A DNA stretch of 64,000 bases. It comes from Cervus elaphus. Taxonomy: Eukaryota; Chordata; Mammalia; Artiodactyla; Cervidae. The stretch lies in the NCBI RefSeq assembly GCF_910594005.1, contig NC_057831.1, positions 45,714,001-45,778,000 on the forward strand, given 5' to 3'. Below are positions 31,166 to 40,706 of this stretch, in pieces. The number at the start of each line of letters is the position of its first letter. Position 1 is the stretch's first letter. The position numbers and the translations under genes were made by a program. The notes beneath the pieces were generated by a model that was not told the origin of the DNA, did not search any database, and was given only the letters and a program-made list of their open reading frames with translations.

Positions 31166-31345
31166 TGCTGTGCAGCCTGAGGGAAACGACTTAACCTCTC
31201 TGTGTCTCTATTTCTCCCACTAAAGGGGAGATTCCATAAAGTACGCACTTCCTAGAGCTGTTGTGACAGCTCCATGAGTTAACATGCTTCAAGCACTGGG
31301 AACAGTACCTGGCACACAGAAAGGGCTACAGGATTAAGTATTTGT
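31166..31345 (+). repeat. MIR SINE fragment
   Basis: Sense MIR: 'cgacttaacctctctgtgtc', 'gagttaacatgcttcaagca', 'cagtacctggcacacagaaa'. With 31078-31163 it makes an opposed MIR pair. Confidence 0.85.
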
Positions 31346-31524
31346 GGTGTAAATAAAGGGGCAAGGACAATGATGGATACAGAAACAAAGAATAGGAGGA
31401 TAGACCCCTAAATCAGTCCTAGCAGGTGAGAGAAGCTCCCAGGAAGCCAGCTAGCTGGCAAAGAGCTAAGCCACATTCACACTAGAGGCCCAGAGAGGAC
31501 ATTTACTCTGGTTCCCAGATGCAG

Positions 31525-31741
31525 GTGCATGCGTGCTAGGTCATGTCCGACTCTGTGACTCTATGGACTGTAACCTGCCAGGCGCCTCTGTCCATGGGAT
31601 TTCCCAGGCAAGAATACTGGAGTGGGTTTCTATTTCCTACTCCATGGGATCTTCCCGACCCCGGGAGTTAAATCCATGTCTCTTGAGTCTCCTGCATTGG
31701 CCGGTGGATTCTTTTATTACTACTGCACTACTTGGGAAGCC
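31525..31741 (-). repeat. Bov-tA SINE, older subtype
   Basis: Reverse-strand: GTGCATGCGTGCTAGGTCAT to 'gcactacttgggaagccc', with the 'tcttgagtctcctgcattgg' variant. TSD not clear. Confidence 0.93.
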
Positions 31742-32499
31742 CAACTCTAGTCCCCTCCAATGATCAAATACAAAACACAGCTTTAGATAAGAGTAAATAC
31801 TCCTTCCAAGACATAAAGATGCACTTGCCAGCCTTTATTTACAGGTGTACTAACACTGGAAAACCCATGTTCCCTGCCTCTGACCAACTCTGAGAACAGT
31901 GCCAAAGGTTTCCTGTAATGAAAGGGACTAAAAATACTTTTTGATGATGGAGAGAGTGGAAGTTAAGCAATGCCGACTGAGCGAAATACGGAAATGATAC
32001 CAAATGGTCCCCAAGCAGCCAAGCAAGCAGCCCACCTGGCCTTTGATCTCACAATCTTGCCCCAAGACTCAGTGCGTCTTGTTTTGTTCCAGGAGGCCAT
32101 GCTGTGTCTCTACGTTTGCACGCTCCAACTAATTTTCTAGAGAAAAAGTTAGTCAATCATGACTAATGCTGAGTTAGAGCATGAGAGGGTTGCCAGCAAA
32201 TTGAACACCTAAATAATATAACTCTCTTCTTTGCAACTCTTTGAAAGAGAGTTCAGAACTGGGAATTTCTTAGGTGCTTTGGGGACTCAACAACCACCCC
32301 CACGTTTACTGCCAAATTATTGTTATCATCAGATATGTTTCATACACCATCATATTTTTTGTTAAATTTAACTTTTTTGTTAAATTTAACCATTTTGTTA
32401 AACTATGGTGGAATGGTTTGTAACACTCGTCATGTGTATTATGTCTTCTTCCTCTCCTCCCCACTCGGTGAGAAACAGTCAGTATACCCACCACAACCA
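31742..32499. other. Unique stretch
   Basis: No gene. AT-rich, with an 18 bp tandem repeat at 32355-32403. Confidence 0.45.
32355..32403 (+). repeat. 18 bp tandem repeat
   Basis: TTTTTTGTTAAATTTAAC at 32355-32372, identical at 32373-32390, then a partial diverged third unit (CATTTTGTTAAAC) to 32403. Each unit has the palindrome GTTAAATTTAAC. Confidence 0.95.
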
Positions 32500-32572
32500 C
32501 CCCCTTTTACAGATGAAGAAACTGAGGAACGAAGCAGTGAAGAGCTCACCTGAGTTCACACTGCAGGCTGAT
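32500..32572 (-). repeat. MIR SINE fragment
   Basis: Reverse-strand core 'cccttttacagatgaagaaa' and 'ctgaggaacgaagcagtgaa'. Confidence 0.7.
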
Positions 32573-33104
32573 GACAATCTTCTGACGGCGCACCGGCCCC
32601 TCCTTCTACTCCTCCCAGCTGATCCCCTGGAATTCCACTCTACTCTCTGTTTGGGGCATCCTCGCTGTTATAAATCTTCTCTGTTTATAATGGCTGGTCT
32701 CCAAAAGAAGCCTCAGCCTGGCCAGGAGGAGCCTTCTCTTTCTCTTTGCAAGTAAATTTTTCCTCTTCTGTCTGGAAAAGGTGGCTCGGCAGCCAATTCA
32801 GTGAGCAATTCAGTGATTTAGGAACAAATATGTGGTACAGTTGAGTCTCTCCAGATGTGGAGCTAAATAAGGCACAACTAGACGTTTTTATTTTTGGGTC
32901 CGACACCACTTTAGGCCAAACAAGGGGGGAAAGGGAGCCCCAAGTGCACTTGCGAGAGTAGTGATAATATTCTGATTCAAGAACGCTTACTACGTGCAGG
33001 CACTCAGGAGAGCTGGGCCTCAGGATGACTAGCTGGTCAATTGCGTGAGTATATGATAAACTATTACAGAGTTCTCCCCTTCAGTTCCCCCCTTGCAGGA
33101 GGAT
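32573..33104. other. Unique stretch
   Basis: Nothing recognisable: no gene, no assignable repeat. Confidence 0.4.
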
Positions 33105-33435
33105 TTTCCACCCTTGCACTGTTGAACTCAGGAGTGGCGGTATGACTTATGTTGGCCAACAAAAAGTACACAGAGGTGACACATGTCTCCCAGCTCGTGT
33201 TGGGCTTCTCTCTTCCATGTGCCACACACAGGCAATGTTCCAGAAGAGGCTGCCTTGAGTCCCAGAGAGGGGTGGAGAAGCCAAGCTTTGGGCCAGTCCA
33301 TAATGGCCATGTAATTTGAGCAAGCACTGTTTCTCTGCCGTGTGGTAAACCACTGATGTTTCCAGATTGTTGTTACAGCAGCAGGATCTAGCCTCTCCCA
33401 ACTAGTGAGTTTGCGTGAGATCCCACAGCTAGTAC
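33105..33435 (+). repeat. Possible MaLR/ERVL-type LTR remnant
   Basis: 'tgttggccaacaaaaagtac', 'tgccgtgtggtaaaccactg' and 'agattgttgttacagcagca' have the style of diverged LTR copies of the 35705 family. Call is weak. Confidence 0.4.
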
Positions 33436-33449
33436 ATGACTGAGGCTAA

Positions 33450-33660
33450 TCACTCAATCCAGCATTGAACGAATGCTTACTAACTTGTATTAACTATGCT
33501 GAGTGCTTGCCATATATTAATTCATCCTCACAATGACCCCATAACCTGTACATACAGTTGTTACCCCAATATTTCAATCAAGGACATTTTGGCTCACACA
33601 GCTTGTAAGGAGCATATCCAGGACTTGAACCTTTGCTCTGAATTCATGTCCCAGTTTCAT
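33450..33660 (-). repeat. MIR SINE
   Basis: Near full-length reverse-strand MIR: 'gcttactaacttgtattaac', 'ttaattcatcctcacaatga', 'aggacttgaacctttgctct'. Confidence 0.75.
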
Positions 33661-34039
33661 AATTACTAATTCATGTTGACTCCTTGTTCACTTCTTCAGG
33701 ATACAGATCTTGAGAAATTGAAAAGAGCAGTATGAATGTGCCAACCACTATCAGACTGTCAGATGGTCCTCATGTGCTCATAAAGTCAAGAAATAATGTG
33801 AACTGCCCCAGCTTATGAACAATCACCAAAGGAACATACTATGGGTGAACAAGGAGGTGGAAGTATTCAGCATTTCTTCAACACTCCTCCATTCCCACTT
33901 AACTCCTTCCTCGGTTCAGAAATTGTTCTCAGCCACTAACCCAGAGTTCCTACCTCCCTCTGTTGTTCCTGCTCGGAAGGCACACGAACGACCTTACACT
34001 TGGATGATAGACCAATAGTAGCATGGGGAACAGAAACAA

Positions 34040-34270
34040 CAAAGGCTTTGGAAGGAAACATATCTGAGTTCAAGTTCTGACTTTGCTACTTCCTAGATTT
34101 GGGACGTTAGGCAAGTTGCTTAGGTAAGTCTGCACCTGTAAAATGGAATAAATAAAATAATCATGCCAACCTCACTGGACTACTAGGAGGAGAAAATGAG
34201 AAAATGGGATTTGACAAATACCTTAGCCAGGGTCTGACCAATAACAGGTGCTTGACGGATGCTAGCTCTC
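34040..34270 (+). repeat. MIR SINE
   Basis: Sense, near full length: 'gagttcaagttctgactttg', 'aggcaagttgcttaggtaag', 'tgtaaaatggaataaataaa', 'aacaggtgcttgacggatgc'. Confidence 0.8.
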
Positions 34271-35174
34271 TTAGGAGTTTACCCGAAAAGCATCATGTGA
34301 ACCCTCCATATTCCTGTCTACTCTTGCCCTTTGCCCCTAACCCCCACTCCGACACACCCTTTCCAGCTGAATCCAAAGGAGCTGCTGGCCCCCAGATGTG
34401 TTTGCTGACCTGATCTGGACCTGAACACACATCTTTTCCCTGAGAATGTGGTTTGGAAATGAAGATTGAATGTCTTGAAAACTGAGCTGGGCTTAAAGAA
34501 CATTAAGAGTTAAACTACAGACACATTTGGAAACTAATTCTTCTTTTTTTAGAATATCATTTACAAGGGGAAATGCAAACCATGTTCCAAATACTCACCC
34601 CCAAGCAAAGATATGGATCATAACCCTTTGGAAGTGAGAGATAAATACATGTGCATGTACGTATTTATACCAATCATTTCCTCATGTATTTACTCCAATC
34701 ATCTAACAAAAATTACACATTTTGACCATGCAAAAGTCCTACAGCTAACAAACATTTTAAAGTGACCAATAAAGTACCATTTCTGTCTTTTCCTCAGCCC
34801 TGAATTCAGTCCTCAAACTGAGGTGTTGAGCAGGGGATCCAAAAGTCAACCGGCGGCCCATGCCTTCTGAGTCACTGATCGCCTCAAGTTTTCCTTAAGA
34901 GAATCAGAGCAAGGAACGCTCTTTAAATATACAACTCTTTCTTTCCATAGTGAAGGCTGAAAGTCAAGGCTGAGAAACCTCGAAGATTCTTCAATGAAAG
35001 TGCAGAGGAAAGAAGTTCCATGTGACCTTTGGCACACTGGCATTGTCTCTTCATTCACAAAATTGACCAAATTGAGAAGACAGCATGGTGGGTGCTTCTC
35101 CATCACATTATGCAGGTAATTTAGTGTCTCTCCCAGATGCAAACAAGTATCACTGAGGGCCAAGAAGGGCAGAA
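34271..35174. other. Unique stretch
   Basis: No gene recognised. The 105-codon reverse frame at 34846-35163 has no known domain or supporting context. Confidence 0.45.
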
Positions 35175-35390
35175 ACAGGGCCCAAGGACTCAGACAGACC
35201 TGTGTTCAAATCCTGTTTCTGATATGAACAACTTCTAGGATGGAAACAAGAGATGTAGCCTATGGACTGTATTTCCTCAACCATCAGATGGGAAAAATAA
35301 TTCCTACTTCACAGAGCATTGTGAGAATTAAAGATATTGTTCAATAGCATTTGTGCACAATAAGTATTCAAGGAACGATGACTGTCATCT
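35175..35390 (+). repeat. MIR SINE
   Basis: Sense: 'cctgtgttcaaatcctgttt', 'tcaaccatcagatgggaaaa', 'attgtgagaattaaagatat', 'gcacaataagtattcaagga'. Confidence 0.75.
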
Positions 35391-35704
35391 TTAATAGAAT
35401 CTAAGGTCAAGTTGACAATCTGGTGTTCGGAATAGTGGCTGAAAAAGACATGCTTTTCAAAAACCCACTAGATGACCTTTCAAGCATCAGACTAAGAATT
35501 TATCCAGTTTCTTTTACTCTTTCCACATTTCAGATTTACTCTGAAAACCAGGGAGTTGGGATTTCTGATTAAAACTAAATCTTCCTATAGATTAAATTTA
35601 TTACAAGAAGCCTATTTACTTTTTAAGTAAAAAAATGAAGATTTTTTAAGTTAATTACGCTGCTTTAGGGAATATGTAGAGACCACTATAAAGTGGTATG
35701 GATT

Positions 35705-36255
35705 GCAAAAAGTGGCCACAAATGTCTATAATCCCTGTATGCATTCTTCATTGCAATATAATTTTGCTCTTCCCCCCATCATGATGTAGAGTTTATCTAA
35801 GCCTGTTTAGCTGTGTGATTCACTCAGACCAATAGGTCAAGAGCAAATGTGCTATAGACAGAGGCACACTGGGGTCTACCCTCTCTTGCTTCCCCAAGAT
35901 CACCAAGTAAAGAAGCGCAGGGTAGCCTAGCAAAGGATGAGGAGTCCCATGGAGTGGCAGTAGGCTTTCCCTGTGTGTATCAAATGCTAACTTTCAGACA
36001 AGCAAGTGAAACCATTTTGGATGATCCAGCCTCAACTAAGCTACCACATACCACAGCCATAAGACTGACCCCAAGTGAAACCAACAGATGAACCATCCAA
36101 CTGAGTCCAGCCCAAATTGCTGACCCACAGAATCATGAGCAAGTGGGTTGGCCAAAACGTTCATTCAGGTTTTCTACAACATCTTATGGGAAAAATCTGA
36201 ATGGGCTTTTTGGCAAACCCAATACAATAAAGTAGTTGTTGTTTTAAACGGTTTT
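35705..36255 (+). repeat. MaLR/ERVL-type LTR with a mariner MITE inside
   Basis: Old LTR: 'tcagaccaataggtcaagag', 'agcccaaattgctgacccac', 'agaatcatgagcaa', then after the MITE 'aaagtagttgttgttttaaa'. In unbroken relatives the text 'gaatcgtgagcaataaatgg' leads directly to 'ttgttgttttaa', so the MITE entered just before the poly(A)-signal region. Confidence 0.6.
36142..36222. mobile_element. Mariner-type MITE
   Basis: About 80 bp palindromic element: left arm TGGGTTGGCCAAAACGTTCA, right arm GGGCTTTTTGGCAAACCCAA. The arms pair over most of their length. A TA follows on the right, as expected for Tc1/mariner targets; the left TA is degraded. No transposase, so it needed a mariner elsewhere in the genome. 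Confidence 0.85.
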
Positions 36256-36672
36256 AAAATAGTTATACACAAAAGGTAAGTTTTGCACAGTCTTTCACCA
36301 GCAGTTCTGAGGACATCTGCAAGATTCACAGTAAATCCTCAATCTCTAGGCACTATCCCCCAAGTCACAGTGGCCTTGGTCATAGTTTCTTGGTCAAAGC
36401 TGAATCATGTCTGAGATCGGACCTATCCCATTCCCTCTCACATCACAGCAGTGCTTTAGATAGCTGACCCCCTGACTGTCATTGCTGAGGGTCCAGATTT
36501 GCCTTGGTTCTGCTCCTTTCAAGATCCGGTTATTCTAGTTGCTTAGATTTGATGAACTTCCCTGGTATTCTTCAGATAAATTCCATTTCTCCTCAAGAAA
36601 GTTAGCTTTGGTTTCTCTTACTTGCACAAACCCTCCCCCACAAAATTCCTTTTTAAAATTTTTGCTGAAGTA

Positions 36673-36936
36673 GGGCTTCCCTGGTGGTTCAATCTGTAAG
36701 GAGCCTGTCTACAATGCAGGAGACTCAGATTCGATCCCTGGGTTGCGAAGATTCCCTGAAGAAGCAAATGGCAACCCACTCCAGTATTCTTGTCTGGGAA
36801 ATCCGATGGACAGAGGAGCCCGGCAGGCTCCACGGGGTCTCAGGCTCCATAGTCCATGGGGCAGGCTCTCACGGGGCAGACTCCATAGTCCATGGGGTCT
36901 CAAGAGTTGGACATGACTTAGTGACTAAATCACCAA
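36673..36936 (+). repeat. Bov-tA SINE with internal amplification
   Basis: Sense copy, GGGCTTCCCTGGTGGTTCAA to 'acatgacttagtgactaaat'. In the BovA part a unit containing 'ctccatagtccatggggca' / 'ctccatagtccatggggtct' is repeated at about 36846-36900, adding some 60 bp to the usual length. Confidence 0.93.
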
Positions 36937-36976
36937 CACCACCACACTTACATGTAAAAGTACGTCATCGCCACCA

Positions 36977-37090
36977 TGATTTACAATATCATATCAGTTT
37001 CAGGTCTACAGCACAGTGATTCAGTATCCATTATGAGTTATTACAAGATATGGGTATAATTCTATACACATATCTAGCAGCTTACTATAT
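36977..37090 (-). repeat. L1 LINE 3' UTR fragment
   Basis: Antisense L1 tail: 'atcagtttcaggtctacagc', 'acagtgattcagtatccatt', 'gagttattacaagatatggg'. Same region as 52935-53240. Confidence 0.75.
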
Positions 37091-37092
37091 AG

Positions 37093-37243
37093 CAGTGGTC
37101 CCCAACCTTTTTTGCAGGGGGCATGTTCAGGCAATAATGCGAGTATGGGGATGAAGCAGATGAAACTTTGCTTATTCACCCAATGCTCATTTCCTCGTGT
37201 GCAGCCAGTTTATAACATGTTGGCTGTGGACCAGTACTGACCT
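37093..37243 (+). repeat. hAT-type DNA transposon remnant
   Basis: Begins CAGTGGTCCCCAACCTTTTT, a well-known hAT terminal motif. 'caggcaataatgcgagtatg' and 'gatgaaactttgcttattca' belong to the element's distal part, so the centre is deleted. Ends near 'ggctgtggaccagtactg'. Confidence 0.75.
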
Positions 37244-37989
37244 TTATCTCTTAATCCCACAAGCTCCAAACTTCTAATAAAGTCCCCTCTGAAGAGTTTG
37301 ACCCTCCATGTTCCTGAGGAAAAGGTAGTCAGTGAGGATGCGTGAATGTTTTTTTGTACACAGAACACCCCATTGGCCCCTGCAGAGGAGGAAAAAGTAA
37401 GGAGATGGCACCAACCTCGCCCCCATGGAATCTCTGAGGTAACAGTCCTCCTGGCTCCGTTTTCTGCCTGCTTTTCCCCTTGATTTGTAGACTGGCAACT
37501 AAAGAGAATTCTGCCAAGTCAGTACACTTTGAATTATTCCTAATTAGCTTGAATTCTAAGATCATGTGTCATCCTTGTCTTTACCAGGAAAACCCACAGA
37601 AGATCTGATTCTTCACTACGTGCCTAAGGCCATATCCATGGAAGATGAGGAACTAAAAATCACTTCTCTTTCTGAGTATCTGACAGCCCAAAAGGGATCT
37701 AATGCTTTTCCTTGTAACTTTTAAGAAGATTTACTTATTCTCTCTCTCTCTCTCCTTCTCTCTCTCTGTCCTGTGCTCTCTCTCTCTCTTCCACCTTTTA
37801 GAATTCAGGTAATATACATAAGAAAAAGCATCATACTGATCATGTCTTTCACTTTCACTTTTACTTGGGAGGGGAGGGTTTAGAAATGACCTAAGAATGA
37901 ACTTCTTAGAAGAACTATGAGACCCTGAAAGAAATTTCATGGAAAAGCAGATGGGAATAGGAAGGGGGAATAGAGACTCTTCCATGCCA
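37244..37989. other. Unique stretch with CT-rich tract
   Basis: No gene. A CT-rich block lies at 37738-37791. The reverse frame at 37731-37985 that ends in a GluArg-rich run is just this tract translated. Confidence 0.5.
37738..37791 (+). repeat. CT-rich simple repeat
   Basis: Imperfect (CT)n interrupted by 'ccttctctctctctgtcctg'. Confidence 0.9.
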
Positions 37990-38130
37990 GGTGCTTTTAT
38001 AGTCAGAATTCAAACTATCCTATGAAGTAGACATAGGTATTCTCATTTTTCAAAGGAGGCCACAGAGGCCTGGAGAGGTGCAGGAGGATGCCCAAGGTCA
38101 CAGAGCTTAATTCCAGCCCAGGTTTGTGGT
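37990..38130 (-). repeat. MIR SINE
   Basis: Reverse-strand: 'gtattctcatttttcaaagg', 'aggatgcccaaggtcacaga', 'ttccagcccaggtttgtgg'. Confidence 0.75.
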
Positions 38131-39384
38131 CATTCATGTTTCTGCTTTTTCTACTCCCTGCCTGCTTTTCCAAGAAGAAAGCAGTGAAAGCTGAGTTGGG
38201 GAGTTGTGGTGGGTGGTGTCGTGCCCCTTATTATAGCCACTGGAAATGAAAACTCCATGCTCTTCCCTGCCTACCAAGATGAGTCTATTTCAGTAATTTC
38301 CAAAAAGCAAAACTATTTTAAAGTTGCTTCTGTGATAACAATAAGTGAATATCAATAAATATTCCACACACAAAAAGAGGGATTCCCTCAGTAAATTAGA
38401 TTTGAACTAGTTTCTTTACTACTGGATACCTCTGAATCTTAAGTATATTTAAAGTGAATGTCCAGGGGAAGATACAGGGTGATATTAGTTATGGTCCACC
38501 TTAGGCTGCCATAGCAGAGAGACTCTAAAATACAAGGGCCAAAATAGAAGTTAGTCTCTCTTTCATTTATCAACACAGAGAGTGGCCCAAAGCTGGCTAA
38601 GTGGCTCTCCCATTCTCAATACATAGCTTCCAAGATAGCACCAGTGGTTACCATTTCTCAAGCAGTGAAAGTTGAAATAGAGCATTTAAGGCAAGAGACT
38701 TTCCCTTTAAGGAGATAACATGGAATTACACCATCTCTTGTGCTTACATCCCACTAGTCTGAACTTGGTCATATGGACACAGATACTAAGGAAGCTAAGA
38801 AATGCACTCCCTGGTTAGTACCCAAGTGTCAGGCCAAAACTCAGAGCATTTTTATCACCAAAATGCAGAAAGAGAATAAACACCAAAGGGAAAATTAGCA
38901 GTTTCTCATCGTCCCCAACTGTATTTACTTACAGGGTATTTAATGATGCTGTGACAACCTCAAACCTCAGTTTGAGTTGAGTTTCAAAGAACATCAGTTT
39001 AGTTCTCGCTCTGCTGTGTGTGCATAGCGGGGAGAGGGATAGAGAGGGTCTTTTCTTCTCTCTGAGAAGTAGATTGCTGAATGAAGGAGCTGTCATCTAC
39101 AACAGTCCTGATTTCCAGGGTAGAAGGGAAAAGAGTGTGGATGAACCATGTACCACCGCATCCAAAGGCAAGGAAATCAAAGTAGAGCCTGATGGTATTT
39201 CACAGCCTTCCTCACATGCATCTCCTTCAAGCCAGGCTTTGCTCCCAGAACTGGGATGGCTTAGACAGATCCACTTGTTCCCCTGCAGTGCCTGGAGTCT
39301 GCAGAGGATGAAAGGGGCTTCCTTCTGTCTCCCTGGCCCTGATCTTCCACCTTGTTGTGCCGGTTGGAGTACCAAGAACAAGCT
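38131..39384. other. Unassigned stretch
   Basis: No gene. 38500-38850 ('ctgccatagcagagagactc', 'gcttacatcccactagtctg', 'gaacttggtcatatggacac') reads like an ancient interspersed repeat I cannot name. The 156-codon frame 39020-39490 runs from unique DNA into an LTR-like segment, is opposed by a 94-codon frame, and has no known domain. Confidence 0.4.
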
Positions 39385-39690
39385 CCGGATGATTGTGGTA
39401 ATTGATTCCTCTCTCTGTATCTACTCTCCCAAGAAGCAGAGACTATTTTTCCAGCCCTTGAATTTGGTCTGGGCTTGTGACTTGCTTTAACCGATGGAAT
39501 GAAGCTGAGGTCACTCCAGGTCAGCCCATTTCAGCCACCCCAGTAGCTGACTGCAGATACATGGCTGAACCTGGCTAAGCCAAGTCCGGATTGATGACCT
39601 ACAGCTAGATAAATGGTTACTGTTCTACAACACTAAGTTTCAGGTGGCGTGGTACATACAAAAGCTAACTTGCATAGTGATTGAAGCTGA
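39385..39690 (+). repeat. LTR-like (MaLR/ERVL) remnant
   Basis: 'ctctcccaagaagcagagac', 'gggcttgtgacttgctttaa', 'ccgatggaatgaagctgagg' and 'acactaagtttcaggtggcg' have the order of old mammalian LTR copies related to those at 35705. Confidence 0.5.
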
Positions 39691-39890
39691 AAAGGGATTG
39701 ACTAAAAGGTTGTATTCTCTGAAAAACCAAGGCATTCTGAGGTTTATAGGCTATGCCCAGAATGATGCTGTAGAACTGGGCTGGCACTGAACACTTTACC
39801 TGCCACTGTGGACATCAGTGCTGAGACCACACCGTGCCCGAGGACCCTGGACCCTGGTAGCAGCCACTGGGACCACTTAGGAAAGTGGGT

Positions 39891-40007
39891 GGGACTTTCC
39901 TGGTGGTCCAGTGGTTCAGACTCTGCACTTCCAATGGAGGTGACATGAGTTCAGTCCCTGGTTGGGGAACTAAGACCCCACATGCTGTGTGGCACAGTCA
40001 AAAAAAA
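39891..40007 (+). repeat. Short CHR-type SINE
   Basis: GGGACTTTCCTGGTGGTCCA head, B-box region 'gagttcagtccctggttggg', short tail 'ctgtgtggcacagtc' plus A8. This is the short form, lacking the long middle body of the 6908 and 50945 copies. Confidence 0.9.
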
Positions 40008-40068
40008 GGTGGATGGAGTTCTTACTGTTGACACCTGTTCCCAGAATTAGCTCACATACAGGCAAGAT

Positions 40069-40386
40069 GGGGCTTCCCTCATAGCTCAGTTGGCCAAAAC
40101 TCCGCCTGCGATGCAGGAGACCCCAGTTCAATTCCTGGGTCGGGAAGATCCGCTGGAGAAGGGATAGGCTACCCACTCCAGTATTCTTGGGCTTCCCTTG
40201 TGGCTAAGCTGGTAAAGAATCCACCTGCAATGCAGGAGACCTGGGTTCGATCCCTCGTTTGGGAAGATCCCCTGGAGAAGGGAAAGGCTACCCACTCTAG
40301 TATTCTGGCCTGGAGAATTCCATGGACTATGCAGTCCTTGGGGTCACAAAGAGTTGGACACGACTGAGCAACTTTCACTTCGCTTC
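40069..40386 (+). repeat. Dimeric Bov-tA SINE with TSD
   Basis: Two tRNA-like heads (40071 'gcttccctcatagctcagtt' and about 40190 'gcttcccttgtggctaagct'), the second with an intact B box GGTTCGATCCC, then the BovA tail to 'gagcaactttcacttcgctt'. Perfect 11 bp TSD ACAGGCAAGAT (40058-40068 and 40387-40397). Confidence 0.97.
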
Positions 40387-40496
40387 ACAGGCAAGATATT
40401 CTACAAAATAAATATTAATAACACACGAATGAAAGGGCAATGAACCAACAAAGCAGGAGACCTGGGGTTAGGGTCCAGGAAGCCCCCATGGTGTTG

Positions 40497-40693
40497 GTGA
40501 TGGTGGCTTGGTCACTCAGTCATGTCCGCTCTTTGCAACCCCATGGACTGTAGCCCACCAGGCTCTTCTGTCCACGGGATTCTCCAGGCAAGAGTACTGG
40601 AGTGGTTTGCCATTTCCTTCTCCAAGGGATCTTCCCAACCCAAAACTCTCCTGCATTGCAGGTGGATTCTTTACCAACTGAGTCACCAGGGAA
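40497..40693 (-). repeat. Bov-tA SINE with TSD and small deletion
   Basis: Reverse-strand. The B-box region is deleted: 'cttcccaacccaaaactctcctg' lacks the normal GGGATCGAACC. TSD CCCATGGTGTTG (40485-40496) and CCCTATGGTGTTG (40694-40706), one inserted base. Confidence 0.95.
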
Positions 40694-40706
40694 CCCTATG
40701 GTGTTG

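Noticed and set aside
31742..32340. Possible additional transposon in the AT-rich segment
   Set aside because: No terminal repeats, TSD or family wording could be read.
39020..39490. 156-codon frame
   Set aside because: It runs into an LTR-like remnant, is opposed by a 94-codon reverse frame and resembles no known protein.
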